From Coleofasciculus sp040219735 (GTDB lineage Bacteria; Cyanobacteriota; Cyanobacteriia; Cyanobacteriales; Coleofasciculaceae): a stretch of 64,000 bases of DNA. Shown in pieces: positions 26,535 to 35,016 of this stretch (within the stretch, counting starts at the first letter, position 1; each line of letters opens with the position of its first letter). Position numbers and translations under genes: made by a program. The stretch lies in NCBI GenBank assembly GCA_040219735.1, contig JAVJRX010000100.1. The stretch is one strand, 5' to 3'. The notes below the pieces were generated by a model. That model saw nothing but the letters and a program-made list of their open reading frames with translations, did not search any database and had not been told where the DNA came from.

Positions 26535-26975
26535 ATGAATCGCCGAGAATTTATAACTTGGGTTGGTATTGGTGGTATCGCCAGTTACTTGCCCGTCGCC
26601 ATTGTTGCTTGTTCGCCCAAAACAGATGAATCAACCTCTGCGGCTAATCCCACTCGTGCGGATGGATTTGAGTCTGTTGGTGCAGTCGCTCAATTGGATC
26701 AAAACGGTGAAATCCTCAACGAACAATTTTCCATCGGTTCAATCTTGGTGGTGCGTGATCCCGGCGACTCGAACAGGATTATAGCGGTCAATCCTACCTG
26801 TACTCACACGGGTTGTACAGTAAAGTGGCAAGCAGATCAAACGGAATTTGTATGTCCCTGCCATGATTCTAAATTCACGATCAATGGCGAAGTCATTCAA
26901 GGACCGGCTAAAGATTCCTTGGCAGGTTATGATGTGAAGCAAGAAGATGATTTAATTCTGGTCAAAGCTGGTTAA
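26535..26975 (+). CDS. Exported Rieske iron-sulfur protein
   Basis: A 146-residue protein with an N-terminal export signal that begins MNRREF, a twin-arginine-like motif, followed by a hydrophobic segment ending at VAIVAC. The Rieske cluster ligands are C89 and H91 (CTHTGC) and C107 and H110 (CPCHDS), with C94 and C109 placed to form the stabilising disulfide, so this is a high-potential b6f/bc1-type Rieske fold rather than a ferredoxin type. It is shorter than PetC and has a different leader. It may pass electrons to or from the neighbouring rubrerythrin and membrane protein; this is inferred from position only. Confidence 0.92.
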   Translation: MNRREFITWVGIGGIASYLPVAIVACSPKTDESTSAANPTRADGFESVGAVAQLDQNGEILNEQFSIGSILVVRDPGDSNRIIAVNPTCTHTGCTVKWQADQTEFVCPCHDSKFTINGEVIQGPAKDSLAGYDVKQEDDLILVKAG

Positions 26976-27008
26976 AACAAACTTACACACAAACGCAACT
27001 TATGGTGA

Positions 27009-27033
27009 GGGCACGATAGTATCGTGCCCCTAC
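27009..27033. repeat. Palindrome GGGCACGATAGTATCGTGCCCCTAC
   Basis: Perfect inverted repeat GGGCACGATA/TATCGTGCCC just after the Rieske gene, with the CCCCTAC end shared by other palindromes here. Could terminate the operon transcript. Confidence 0.75.
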
Positions 27034-27169
27034 GAATGGTAATTTAGATGTCAAGAAAACGTAAGTTCTAGGAGAGACTAAAATGACGTGTCTTTAGACT
27101 GGCGATTTATTCCACCCTGCCTGATCCTTCGCTCGTGTCAGGATATTTGAAGTAAGGGTTCTTGCCGAT

Positions 27170-28324
27170 TTAGCTAACCGAAACCTCCATCAGTTCTTTG
27201 AGCAAGGAATTGCTATCTTGAGTCATTGACGGTTCTGGATGCTTGGCGATAATCATGGGAGTGTCTCCCATTTCACTATCCGGGATAGCTTGGAGAAGGT
27301 AAACCTGTTCCGGGTTGACATTGGCAATCACCTGGGGTGAATGAGTCGCCACAATAAACTGACAGTTGGGGAAAGTTCGAGTCAGTGCTGGCACAATCTC
27401 GTGTTGCCATTTAGGATGCAGGTGGAGTTCAATCTCATCAATCAGAACCACACCACTCCCTTCTAGGGGATTCGCTAACCCCGGATTCGCGATCGCTAAC
27501 CGTTTGGCTAAATCGGCGGCGAGTGCGAGCAAGCCTTTTTCACCTTCTGATAGCTGATTAACAACTAATTCTCGACCTTGTTTTGTCACCGTCATCCGTA
27601 AGGGGGCGCGTCGCACCCGCAAGTTAGCAAAACCGGGCAACAGAGAGGATATCGCTTGTCTGATGGCTTCTAAGAGGCGATCGCGGTGTTCAGGATTATC
27701 TCGACGCCATTCGTTTTCTAGATCTTCAAGATCCTTAAACCACTCGAAAAAGCTGCTAAAGTTAATCGACACACCGATTAGGGCTTGGTCATAAATCACC
27801 AGTTGGTTTGACCAATGGTATTTCGTCGGTTCTTGGGTAACCTTGTCGCAAAACTGGCGGTTGACGGGATAGTAAACCACTACGGGTAAATTCACATTCA
27901 GATTGTTTTGCAACTGATTCTTAATTCGCAAACAAATTCCTTCTAACTCTCGAATATGCCCACCCCGGGGTCGTCCCTTGGTATTGGATAACGAGAGAAA
28001 CCAACTGATCTGCCGTTCCCTTAGGGAAATCGTGATCTCATTTTTTGTGTGATGGGCGCCATTGGCGATATCTCCCTGACTAAAAAAATGTCGCGGAATT
28101 TTCCGTTCTTCAGTAATGTCCTGTTCATTAATAAAATGTCCCGTTCCAATCGGATCTTGAAGTTCCGCCACAAAATGGGAAAGTAGGAGTGCGATACAGT
28201 CGAGAATACTGGATTTTCCCGTTCCGTTGATCCCCACCAAGACTGTTGGTTCAGTCTCCTGGAACTCCAGCGTCAGATCGCCGATGCCACGGAACGAGTT
28301 GATTTTCAGGCGCTTGACTTTCAT
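27170..28324 (-). CDS. RecF/OLD-like AAA ATPase
   Basis: A 384-residue ABC-type ATPase of the SMC/RecF/OLD group. It begins KRLKINSFRGIGDLTLEF, then Walker A GINGTGKSS (31-39). The second half has LSEGEKGLLALAADLAKRLA (signature), Walker B GVVLIDEIELHLHP and the switch region FIVATHSPQVIANV. No TOPRIM nuclease domain follows; the end is NSLLKELMEVSVS. Related ATPases act with a nuclease partner in defence systems (PtuA of Septu, Gabija GajA), but no HNH or helicase gene lies next to it, so it is an orphan here. DNA repair or sensing is equally possible. Confidence 0.88.
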   Translation of the reverse strand: MKVKRLKINSFRGIGDLTLEFQETEPTVLVGINGTGKSSILDCIALLLSHFVAELQDPIGTGHFINEQDITEERKIPRHFFSQGDIANGAHHTKNEITISLRERQISWFLSLSNTKGRPRGGHIRELEGICLRIKNQLQNNLNVNLPVVVYYPVNRQFCDKVTQEPTKYHWSNQLVIYDQALIGVSINFSSFFEWFKDLEDLENEWRRDNPEHRDRLLEAIRQAISSLLPGFANLRVRRAPLRMTVTKQGRELVVNQLSEGEKGLLALAADLAKRLAIANPGLANPLEGSGVVLIDEIELHLHPKWQHEIVPALTRTFPNCQFIVATHSPQVIANVNPEQVYLLQAIPDSEMGDTPMIIAKHPEPSMTQDSNSLLKELMEVSVS

Positions 28325-28555
28325 GGCTTATAGTAGGCTGATGGCAATAAAATGACACCGATATGAAAAGCAGCAATTGTTATCGATACTGCTGATGATA
28401 ATCTGATCGGCTGAGCTTGTCCGGCATAAGCCTCACACAATTGAGCAAGGAACTCCTTTTTTTACCTTAGAAAGACGTACCCTGACACATCTAGAACATG
28501 AATGCGTAATGTCTGAGGCATCGCTAACTGGGGTTACGCTAGCCGGCTCCGACGC

Positions 28556-29077
28556 TTAGGGAGCAATCAAGAGTGAAGCTTCCCAGAAATAAACGCGATC
28601 GCAATATTGAAATCTGCTTGTACAGACAGCTTCCAGGGAAAGATTTTGCGTGTTGGTCACATCCAGCGATACGAAAGCGGGTTCTCCTCCAGGTGAAACG
28701 GTTCGAGATTCAGCCCTTACTCCATCTATATACACATTAACAAGAACGCTGGGACTACCTTGGTCGTTATCGCGCATGCCAAACCCTAATTGCAGCCTCT
28801 CAAATGTGACATTCTCCTGATTGGGTTGCAGCCTACAGGTCAATGATGCCTGAGTATCGCCTGGACCCATATAAAATCGCGATGGGTAAACCGCTTTATT
28901 GACGACAACGTTTTCACTTCGACGTCTCCAGTTGCCAATACCCGCATCCACACAATTGAGCCTCAGCAGGGAGGTTGAGCGTTCTTGCGCTTGTACAATT
29001 TGCTGACTTTGGGCAGTTAACGCCACAAATAGGAGTCCACTGGCAATGATTTTCTGAATCAGTTTGCTTTTCATCAT
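28556..29077 (-). CDS. Secreted hypothetical protein
   Basis: A 173-residue exported protein from the Met at 29077; an upstream in-frame start (29098) would add seven residues. The signal peptide is MMKSKLIQKIIASGLLFVAL with likely cleavage after IVQA. The mature part is beta-rich (NVTFERLQLGFGMRDNDQGS, VLVNVYIDGVRAES, FVSLDVTNTQNLSLEA) and has four Cys that could pair. The pattern recalls NPCBM-like carbohydrate-binding modules, in which an induced-strain comparison of a short sugar-binding jelly roll is typical, but I cannot confirm that. No catalytic motif is seen. Confidence 0.7.
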   Translation of the reverse strand: MMKSKLIQKIIASGLLFVALTAQSQQIVQAQERSTSLLRLNCVDAGIGNWRRRSENVVVNKAVYPSRFYMGPGDTQASLTCRLQPNQENVTFERLQLGFGMRDNDQGSPSVLVNVYIDGVRAESRTVSPGGEPAFVSLDVTNTQNLSLEAVCTSRFQYCDRVYFWEASLLIAP

Positions 29078-29134
29078 TTGATAGATTACCCACACCAACA
29101 GGCGTCAATACTACATCATCCCATGGGCTGAGGT

Positions 29135-30070
29135 TCATGCTTCACCAGATGGAATCACCCCTTGATCAAAGATTTGACCCTTTGTATCAATACCACGAAC
29201 TAGGATGCGATCGCGATACACCTCGTAAGCGGCAAAACTTAGCTTTGAGGCGGAATGGGCAGTCCATGGCGAACGCCCGACAGCACGAACTCCAGCACCA
29301 GCACCACAAGTTAAATAGGTTGTCCCATTAATCGGAAAAGTACGCTCGTAGTTGTGGTCATGACCATTAATATAGAGTTGCACGCCGTATTTTTGAAACA
29401 GGGGAGTCAGGGTTTCAATAAACCTTTGATTCAATCCGTAGTGACCCGATGAATAAATTTGATTATGTCCAAAGACAATCTTCCAGGGTGCATCGCTGCG
29501 GCGGAGTTCCTGTTCTAACCACGGTAACTGACGCTGCCAATCCGCATTAGCGTTTGTATCCATCGCCCAAAATTGGACTGATCCCCGCCGAAAGGTATAG
29601 TATCGTCCCTGCATGTTGAAACCTGGATACCGGACTTGGGGATCACCATTGGCGGTGCGGATGTCATGGTTTCCCAGACAAGCGTGAAATTTCACTCCAT
29701 TTTCCAGTAAGGCTTGATAGGGTTTTTCAAAGACTGCCTCTATCTTTTCAATCTCGCCATTGTTATAAATATTGTCACCCGCCAGAATCACTAACTGGTA
29801 TGGATTCTGTTGATAATAAGCAGTCATTGCCTCTGCCACAGCATATTGTCCGGCTGCACCTGTACCTGTATCAGCAACGGAAACAAAGCTTAGCAGAGGT
29901 GGATCTGGGAATTGGTTTTGGGTGTCCGTTGAGGGTGTTGACTCAGGAGTCTGGGAATGGGGATCACTCGTCTGAGTCGTTTTACGGGCGTTGAGGTTAC
30001 TACCAACGGCAATAACACCTAAACAACTGATACCACTCAAAATCAGAAATTGACGGCGTTTGAGGCTCAT
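29135..30070 (-). CDS. Exported metallophosphoesterase (purple acid phosphatase-like)
   Basis: A 311-residue calcineurin-like phosphoesterase. The leader MSLKRRQFLILSGISCLGVI has a twin-arginine-like RRQF motif and a hydrophobic core, so it is probably exported folded. Metal-binding motifs occur in order: SVADTGTG, ILAGDNIYNNG, CLGNHDIR, FGHNQ and NGHDHNYERTF. The set and spacing fit the tartrate-resistant acid phosphatase/purple acid phosphatase branch. It likely releases phosphate from external organic phosphate. It stands 37 bases from the secreted protein gene in the same direction. Confidence 0.9.
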   Translation of the reverse strand: MSLKRRQFLILSGISCLGVIAVGSNLNARKTTQTSDPHSQTPESTPSTDTQNQFPDPPLLSFVSVADTGTGAAGQYAVAEAMTAYYQQNPYQLVILAGDNIYNNGEIEKIEAVFEKPYQALLENGVKFHACLGNHDIRTANGDPQVRYPGFNMQGRYYTFRRGSVQFWAMDTNANADWQRQLPWLEQELRRSDAPWKIVFGHNQIYSSGHYGLNQRFIETLTPLFQKYGVQLYINGHDHNYERTFPINGTTYLTCGAGAGVRAVGRSPWTAHSASKLSFAAYEVYRDRILVRGIDTKGQIFDQGVIPSGEA

Positions 30071-30203
30071 AGATCTAGAGCAGTCATGCAGACTGAAGAC
30101 AAGACGGGCAAAAATGCTAAATTTGTGCTGTAGGAACAGCGTTCTGTAAGAAGAATCTAGCGCATTTTATGGCAATTGGCGTTGCTGGGGAGGGAGATTT
30201 AAG

Positions 30204-30869
30204 ATGTCAAAGGAGCAGCATAAGCCTCAGACGTCCGTAGAGGCAGATGAATCCACTCAAGAAACTAATACGGCTGAACCCACTCGCCCGTCTAAAATAG
30301 TGGATTGGCTCTATCCCAGCTTTGAAACCGTTGAGAATATCTGGGATAGCATTTTGGCAAAAATTCGCTCTGTACTGCCACAGGCGTGGAATCAAAAGCT
30401 ATCGGATTGGGGATTGACGGGCGCGATCGCGGCTTTTATTGTTGTCATACTGGTAACGACAGTCGCCCTAACCCTAGAGACACCGACACAGTTAGCCAAA
30501 GAAGTAAAACCAGAACCCATCTCTACACCTCCAGAATTAGCCGTACCTGAACTTGCACAAACTCCGGCACTTACCCCAGAACAACGCCTGATTACAGCGA
30601 TTCAAAATCAAGTGGCTGAAATTACGGATCACTATGCTAATGGACTAATTAAATCCATTCAAGCCAACTTTCCGGGTAGTCGTCTGATTGTAACCGTCAG
30701 TGACGGCTGGTATGAATTGGAGACACAGGAGCAAGATCAGCTAGCTAGTGAAATTTGGCGTCGCTCGAAAGAATTGGAGTTGAGCAAACTGGAAATCACT
30801 AATTCCGATGGAACTCTATTGGCGCGGAGTCCAGTAGTCGGTTCTGGGATAGTAATTTTACAGCCTTAG
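30204..30869 (+). CDS. Single-pass membrane hypothetical protein
   Basis: A 221-residue protein with a polar, Thr/Glu-rich N-terminus, one membrane helix (AIAAFIVVILVTTVALTL, about 74-92), a Pro-rich linker and a C-terminal soluble domain of about 90 residues (LITAIQNQVAEITDHYANGL … LIVTVSDGWYELETQ … LEITNSDGTLLARSPVVG). The soluble domain looks like a small alpha-beta fold. I do not know its function. It has a good ribosome site (GGGGAGGGAG) before ATG. Confidence 0.75.
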   Translation: MSKEQHKPQTSVEADESTQETNTAEPTRPSKIVDWLYPSFETVENIWDSILAKIRSVLPQAWNQKLSDWGLTGAIAAFIVVILVTTVALTLETPTQLAKEVKPEPISTPPELAVPELAQTPALTPEQRLITAIQNQVAEITDHYANGLIKSIQANFPGSRLIVTVSDGWYELETQEQDQLASEIWRRSKELELSKLEITNSDGTLLARSPVVGSGIVILQP

Positions 30870-30924
30870 ACATTCGCCCCCTATTCAATACTCCACCAGA
30901 GAGAAAAGCCAGGGAAGCCCGTTT

Positions 30925-30990
30925 GTAGGGGCGGGTTTTACAGATAACATTTTGCCACAAACCCATAACTTAATTAAACCCGCCCTTCTA
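30925..30990. repeat. Palindromic element, copy 5
   Basis: 66-base copy, GTAGGGGCGGGTTTT…AAACCCGCCCTTCTA, 56 bases after the membrane protein gene, non-coding. Confidence 0.9.
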
Positions 30991-31047
30991 GGGAAGCAAT
31001 AGGTAGGTACTTATATCTTTAGGACTTACTCAGCCAATCTACCTAGA

Positions 31048-31075
31048 GTAGGAGCAATTCATGAATTGCTCCTAC
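31048..31075. repeat. Perfect 28-base palindrome
   Basis: GTAGGAGCAATTCA joined directly to its exact reverse complement, with the GTAGG/CCTAC ends seen in other palindromes of this window. It lies between two converging genes. Confidence 0.85.
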
Positions 31076-31125
31076 ATGTAGTGGCTATGCCAATCAAATA
31101 CTACATCTGGAACATCAAAAGCTGA

Positions 31126-31434
31126 TCAGCGCATGGCTTTCTCAAGCTGGTTGGCAATATTGAATTGAGCCAGACTGGGGGATTCAATCTCAGTTCTGGC
31201 TAGTTGTTCTAACTCAATCGCTAGCGATCGCAGGTAGTCTGCTCGTTGGCGCATTCGGGTACTGATTCCCTCTGCACCAGTGGCAAGGCACTCTGGGCAA
31301 ACATCACTAACATATTCGCCAGATTCCCGATACGCTCTTGCCACCACCTCTAACGGGAAAAAAATGTTACCGCACAAGTTGCAACGGCATTTTTCCTCGA
31401 AGTCATTACTCTCAACTTTAATTTGAATGGGCAT
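31126..31434 (-). CDS. Small protein with zinc-ribbon-like cysteines
   Basis: A 102-residue soluble protein with two CxxC pairs, C18/C21 (CNLCG) and C46/C49 (CPECL), likely one zinc ribbon, followed by a helical tail (MRQRADYLRSLAIELEQLAR). No enzyme motif is seen. Similar small zinc-ribbon proteins occur in cyanobacteria without known role. The first Met fits, since the beta strand IQIKVES before the first Cys is probably part of the ribbon. Confidence 0.75.
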   Translation of the reverse strand: MPIQIKVESNDFEEKCRCNLCGNIFFPLEVVARAYRESGEYVSDVCPECLATGAEGISTRMRQRADYLRSLAIELEQLARTEIESPSLAQFNIANQLEKAMR

Positions 31435-31836
31435 GGAAGCTGTTCTCCAATATATATATGCAATTGTGGGATAGCTGGAATCCTATCTGGACTTGGCTAA
31501 AATGGACAGTTTATTTAATTATTTATTTTATTTTAACAATAAATGTAGTTAATTGTACAGATTATTCCTAATGAAAGAGAGAGGTTTTTTTGTTAGCTTT
31601 CCCTGACAATGATCCCGCCTATTTCACACCCAAGGGCTATCATAAAAAAATACTCAGAGTTAAGACCCTGAGTATAAATTGCCAAACAATTTAGTCAACG
31701 ACGACAAATGAGCGATGACTCTATTGAGGCTTCGCTCGAACCGGAATTGGAGGAATTACAACACGTTTATGTTCCTTCGATTCTCAGCCGATGAACTCTT
31801 TGAGAGGTTATTTGATCAAAATGGTGAAGTTTTGCC
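31435..31836. other. Intergenic region, no gene seen
   Basis: About 400 A/T-rich bases (TTAATTATTTATTTTATTTT near 31512). It contains the gap2 terminator described separately. It presumably also holds the promoter of the zinc-ribbon gene. No convincing coding frame. Confidence 0.5.
31644..31675 (-). terminator. Rho-independent terminator for gap2
   Basis: Read on the minus strand, ATACTCAG…CTGAGTAT forms an eight-base stem and is followed by a run of seven T. It lies about 160 bases after the gap2 stop codon, with no gene between. Confidence 0.8.
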
Positions 31837-32853
31837 TTAACCTTCCCACTTAGCTGCCATATGTTCAGCCAAATCGACAACCCGCTGAGAATAACCCCAC
31901 TCATTGTCATACCAGGCAATGACTTTAACCATATCGCCACCCATAACCATAGTCAGACTTGCATCGACAATGGATGAAGCATCATGTCCCTTGTAGTCTG
32001 AGGACACCAACGGCAAGTCGCTGTATTCCAAAATGCCCTTAAGCGAGTTTTCTGACTCTTCTTTGAATACTTTGTTCAACTGCTCAGCAATGGTGCTTTT
32101 CTCAACTTGAGCCACCAAATCCACAACCGATACATTCGGGGTAGGTACGCGCATCGCGATCCCATTCAATTTCCCCTGCATATCTGGAATAACTAAAGCC
32201 ACAGCTTTAGCGGCTCCCGTCGAGGTGGGCACGATATTGATCGCAGCGGCTCTTGCCCGACGCACATCACGGTGGCTGGCGTCCAGAATCCGCTGATCAC
32301 CTGTGTAACTGTGGGTCGTAGTCATGGTTCCTTTAATGATGCCAAAGTGTTCATGTATTACTTTGACCACAGGAGCCAGACAGTTTGTTGTACAACTGGC
32401 ATTGCTAACAATGTCATGCTTGCTGTGTTCGTAGTCGTGATGATTGACCCCAACGACGAACGTGCCGATGTCACCGCCTTTCCCTGGAGCCGTAATCAGC
32501 ACCTTCTTGGCGCCAGCGGCTATATGCTTAGATGCACCATCACTGGTGACAAACACCCCGGTGGATTCGATGATTAGGTCAATACCCCAATCACCCCAAG
32601 GCAAGTTCAGGGGGTTGCGATCCGATACGCACTTAATGGTTTTGCCGTTGATGATGAGGGAGTTTTCATCATAGCCGATGTCGGCTTTGAGCGTCCCTAG
32701 CATGGAGTCGTATTTGAGCAAATGTGCATTTGTCTTGGGATCAGATGTGTCATTGATGCCCACTAAATCCAACTGACTATTTTCTCTAGTCAGTAAACAT
32801 CTGGCGAAATTACGTCCGATGCGTCCGAACCCGTTGATCGCTACTCTAATCAC
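31837..32853 (-). CDS. gap2: Glyceraldehyde-3-phosphate dehydrogenase (Gap2 type)
   Basis: A 338-residue enzyme interconverting 1,3-bisphosphoglycerate and glyceraldehyde-3-phosphate in the Calvin cycle and gluconeogenesis. I place the start at GTG 32853 (VIRVAINGFGRIGRNFARC), because the frame stays open upstream through a minisatellite that would give an unnatural 120-residue N-terminus; the Rossmann motif GFGRIG then sits at residues 8-13 as in Gap2. The catalytic Cys and its surroundings (SNASCTTNCLAPV) and the catalytic His (TTHSYTGDQR) are intact. Length matches cyanobacterial Gap2, which uses NADP(H) and NAD(H). Confidence 0.95.
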   Translation of the reverse strand: MIRVAINGFGRIGRNFARCLLTRENSQLDLVGINDTSDPKTNAHLLKYDSMLGTLKADIGYDENSLIINGKTIKCVSDRNPLNLPWGDWGIDLIIESTGVFVTSDGASKHIAAGAKKVLITAPGKGGDIGTFVVGVNHHDYEHSKHDIVSNASCTTNCLAPVVKVIHEHFGIIKGTMTTTHSYTGDQRILDASHRDVRRARAAAINIVPTSTGAAKAVALVIPDMQGKLNGIAMRVPTPNVSVVDLVAQVEKSTIAEQLNKVFKEESENSLKGILEYSDLPLVSSDYKGHDASSIVDASLTMVMGGDMVKVIAWYDNEWGYSQRVVDLAEHMAAKWEG

Positions 32854-33386
32854 TGCGTCTTGCCCTCTGTATTCAAGCTCAGTAAATATACTTTTTATGA
32901 ACCCAATCATATCGCAAAGCCGGACAAATTCTAAATGCCAATTGCGCCAAGGATCGGGAAACGGGGGACATATAGGTAGCTCTAAGTCTTTCCCCCTAAG
33001 GGTTTGGGTCAATTTGAGTCGAGAGTAAGGGGTGTCAGATGTCGGATGTCGGGTGTTGGGTGTTGGGTGTCGGGTGTCGGGTGTTGGGTGTTGGGTGTCG
33101 GGTAGCTCCAAGAACCGGAGTTCTATATTCTGCTTAATTTTCCGGAAACCCCAGAATGACGGCTGTTTATTATAAAAAACCGTCTGGAGATAGAAAAACC
33201 GACTACAGTACAAACACGGTGGTCAACTCCACCGGAGCAATAACACAATTGATAGCTAGGTGTGTCTGTGGCAAAAAAAATCTGATAAATCCACCCTTTG
33301 CTATATCTTGAAAAATCAATTCTTGATATGATAGCGCGTGTTATTGGCACAGTAGGCTTGTGTGGTGTGGTGTGTAAGGAGTTAAG
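32854..33386. other. Divergent promoter region of gap2 and murC
   Basis: 533 bases. It holds the minisatellite described separately and should contain the gap2 and murC promoters. A run ending TTGATATGATAGC (33322-33334) looks like an extended -10 for murC. No convincing gene. Confidence 0.45.
33030..33103. repeat. 7-base minisatellite GGTGTCG/GGTGTTG
   Basis: About ten units of GGGTGTC/GGGTGTT in the gap2 upstream region. On the minus strand the open frame would read repeated HPTPDTR-like units, which is not a natural protein start. Confidence 0.9.
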
Positions 33387-34928
33387 ATGCCTAATACTGT
33401 TGATCTTAGTGGCAAACCATTCCATTTCATCGGAATTGGTGGAATTGGGATGTCAGCGCTGGCTTACGTTCTAGCCAAACGCAACCTTCCTGTATCTGGG
33501 TCTGACATTCGTTCGACGCATATTACTCAGCGGTTGCAATCCGTCGGCGCTCATCTGTTTAGAGACCAGAAGGCAACCAACTTGGAATTTTTTAGAGAAA
33601 CGAATGTCCCAACTGATCAGGGCGTATCAGCAACGGCTATTGAACCAGAACCCACTCGAAAAACAGTTGCTGTCCCCTCGAAAGTTAGCAAATCTGTTAG
33701 GGATGACCATCTTGCCTCCTGCTTACCCCAAGTAATATGTTCGAGTGCGATTAATTCGATCAATTCCGAGTACCAAGCGGCTGTAGAAGGCGGCTACCCG
33801 ATTTTTCATCGAGCAGACTTACTAGCCGCGTTGATTCAAGATTACCGAAGTATTGCGGTGGCTGGAACTCACGGCAAAACCACAACCAGCAGTTTAATGG
33901 GATACTTGCTGCTGAAAACGGGTCTTGATCCAACTATCGTGGTTGGCGGAGAAGTGGATGCTTGGCAAGGGAATGCGCGTCTGGGTCAAAGTCCCTTTCT
34001 GGTTGCTGAAGCGGACGAATCGGATGGATCTTTAGCCAAGCTGGCTCCGGAAATTGGCGTGATTACCAATATTGAACTGGATCACCCCGACCATTACCAG
34101 AATCTAGACCAGGTCATCGAAACCTTTAAGATTTTTGCCGATCGCTGTCAAACTGTAGTGGGCTGTATTGATTGCCCGACCTTGCGATCGCATTTCACCC
34201 CGACAATCAGCTACAGCCTACAACGAACAGCCGGAGCTGACTACAGTGTGGATCAGATCGTTTATCAGGCACCATCCATCACGGCGCGGATTTGGGAAGG
34301 GGATCAGGTGTTGGGTACACTGCAACTCAATCTGTTAGGTCAACACAATCTCAGCAACGCCTTAGCTGTGGTCGCCGTGGGGCGATACCTGGGATTAGAG
34401 TTTGACGCCATAGCCTCCGCCCTAGCTACCTTTGAAGGTGCCAAACGCCGCTTTGAGGTTCGGGGTCAGTGTAAGGGAATTACGTTTGTCGATGACTACG
34501 CTCACCATCCCAGTGAGATCCAGGCAACCTTAGCGGCAGCTCGCTTACAGGTTGAATTATCACGCCGTATTGTTGCCATTTTTCAGCCCCATCGCTATAG
34601 TCGCACCTTGACATTTTTGTCAAACTTTGCTAAATCATTTGGCGATGCTGATCTCGTCGTTGTCACAGACATTTACAGCGCAGGGGAACCCAGTGTCGGA
34701 CAAATTACAGGTGAGCAAGTGCGATCCGCGATCGCGGATCACCATGAGCGGGTGTATTACCAACCAACATTAGATGAAGTCTCCCAACTACTCGCCCAAA
34801 TCCTGCAACCCGGAGACCTTGCCATCTTTCTCGGTGCGGGAAATTTGAATCAGATTATTCCCCAGGTTATAGAGTCCTACCAGACGGCTACACCTGACCA
34901 TTCGACTCAATTGAGTCAAACCGTCTAA
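33387..34928 (+). CDS. murC: UDP-N-acetylmuramate--L-alanine ligase
   Basis: A 513-residue Mur ligase that adds L-Ala to UDP-MurNAc in peptidoglycan synthesis. The UDP-binding start FHFIGIGGIGMSALAYVLAK, the ATP loop AGTHGKTTTSSL (near 158), EADESDGSLA, NIELDHPDHY, GQHNLSNALA and DDYAHHPSEIQAT are intact. An extra stretch of about 50 residues (about 60-115) in the N-terminal domain is not in shorter homologues. murB follows 88 bases downstream in the same direction. Confidence 0.96.
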   Translation: MPNTVDLSGKPFHFIGIGGIGMSALAYVLAKRNLPVSGSDIRSTHITQRLQSVGAHLFRDQKATNLEFFRETNVPTDQGVSATAIEPEPTRKTVAVPSKVSKSVRDDHLASCLPQVICSSAINSINSEYQAAVEGGYPIFHRADLLAALIQDYRSIAVAGTHGKTTTSSLMGYLLLKTGLDPTIVVGGEVDAWQGNARLGQSPFLVAEADESDGSLAKLAPEIGVITNIELDHPDHYQNLDQVIETFKIFADRCQTVVGCIDCPTLRSHFTPTISYSLQRTAGADYSVDQIVYQAPSITARIWEGDQVLGTLQLNLLGQHNLSNALAVVAVGRYLGLEFDAIASALATFEGAKRRFEVRGQCKGITFVDDYAHHPSEIQATLAAARLQVELSRRIVAIFQPHRYSRTLTFLSNFAKSFGDADLVVVTDIYSAGEPSVGQITGEQVRSAIADHHERVYYQPTLDEVSQLLAQILQPGDLAIFLGAGNLNQIIPQVIESYQTATPDHSTQLSQTV

Positions 34929-35016
34929 GATTGGGCTCACTCGGAGCCGCACCTGCTTCGGTGTGTCCACTGCCACTGCCTAAACTCCATCGGCATTCTT
35001 TTGACCTGTATTGAAT

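Noticed and set aside
32854..33213. N-terminal extension of gap2 through the 7-base minisatellite
   Set aside because: Gap2 begins at its Rossmann strand; the extra 120 residues are repeat-derived and have no family likeness.
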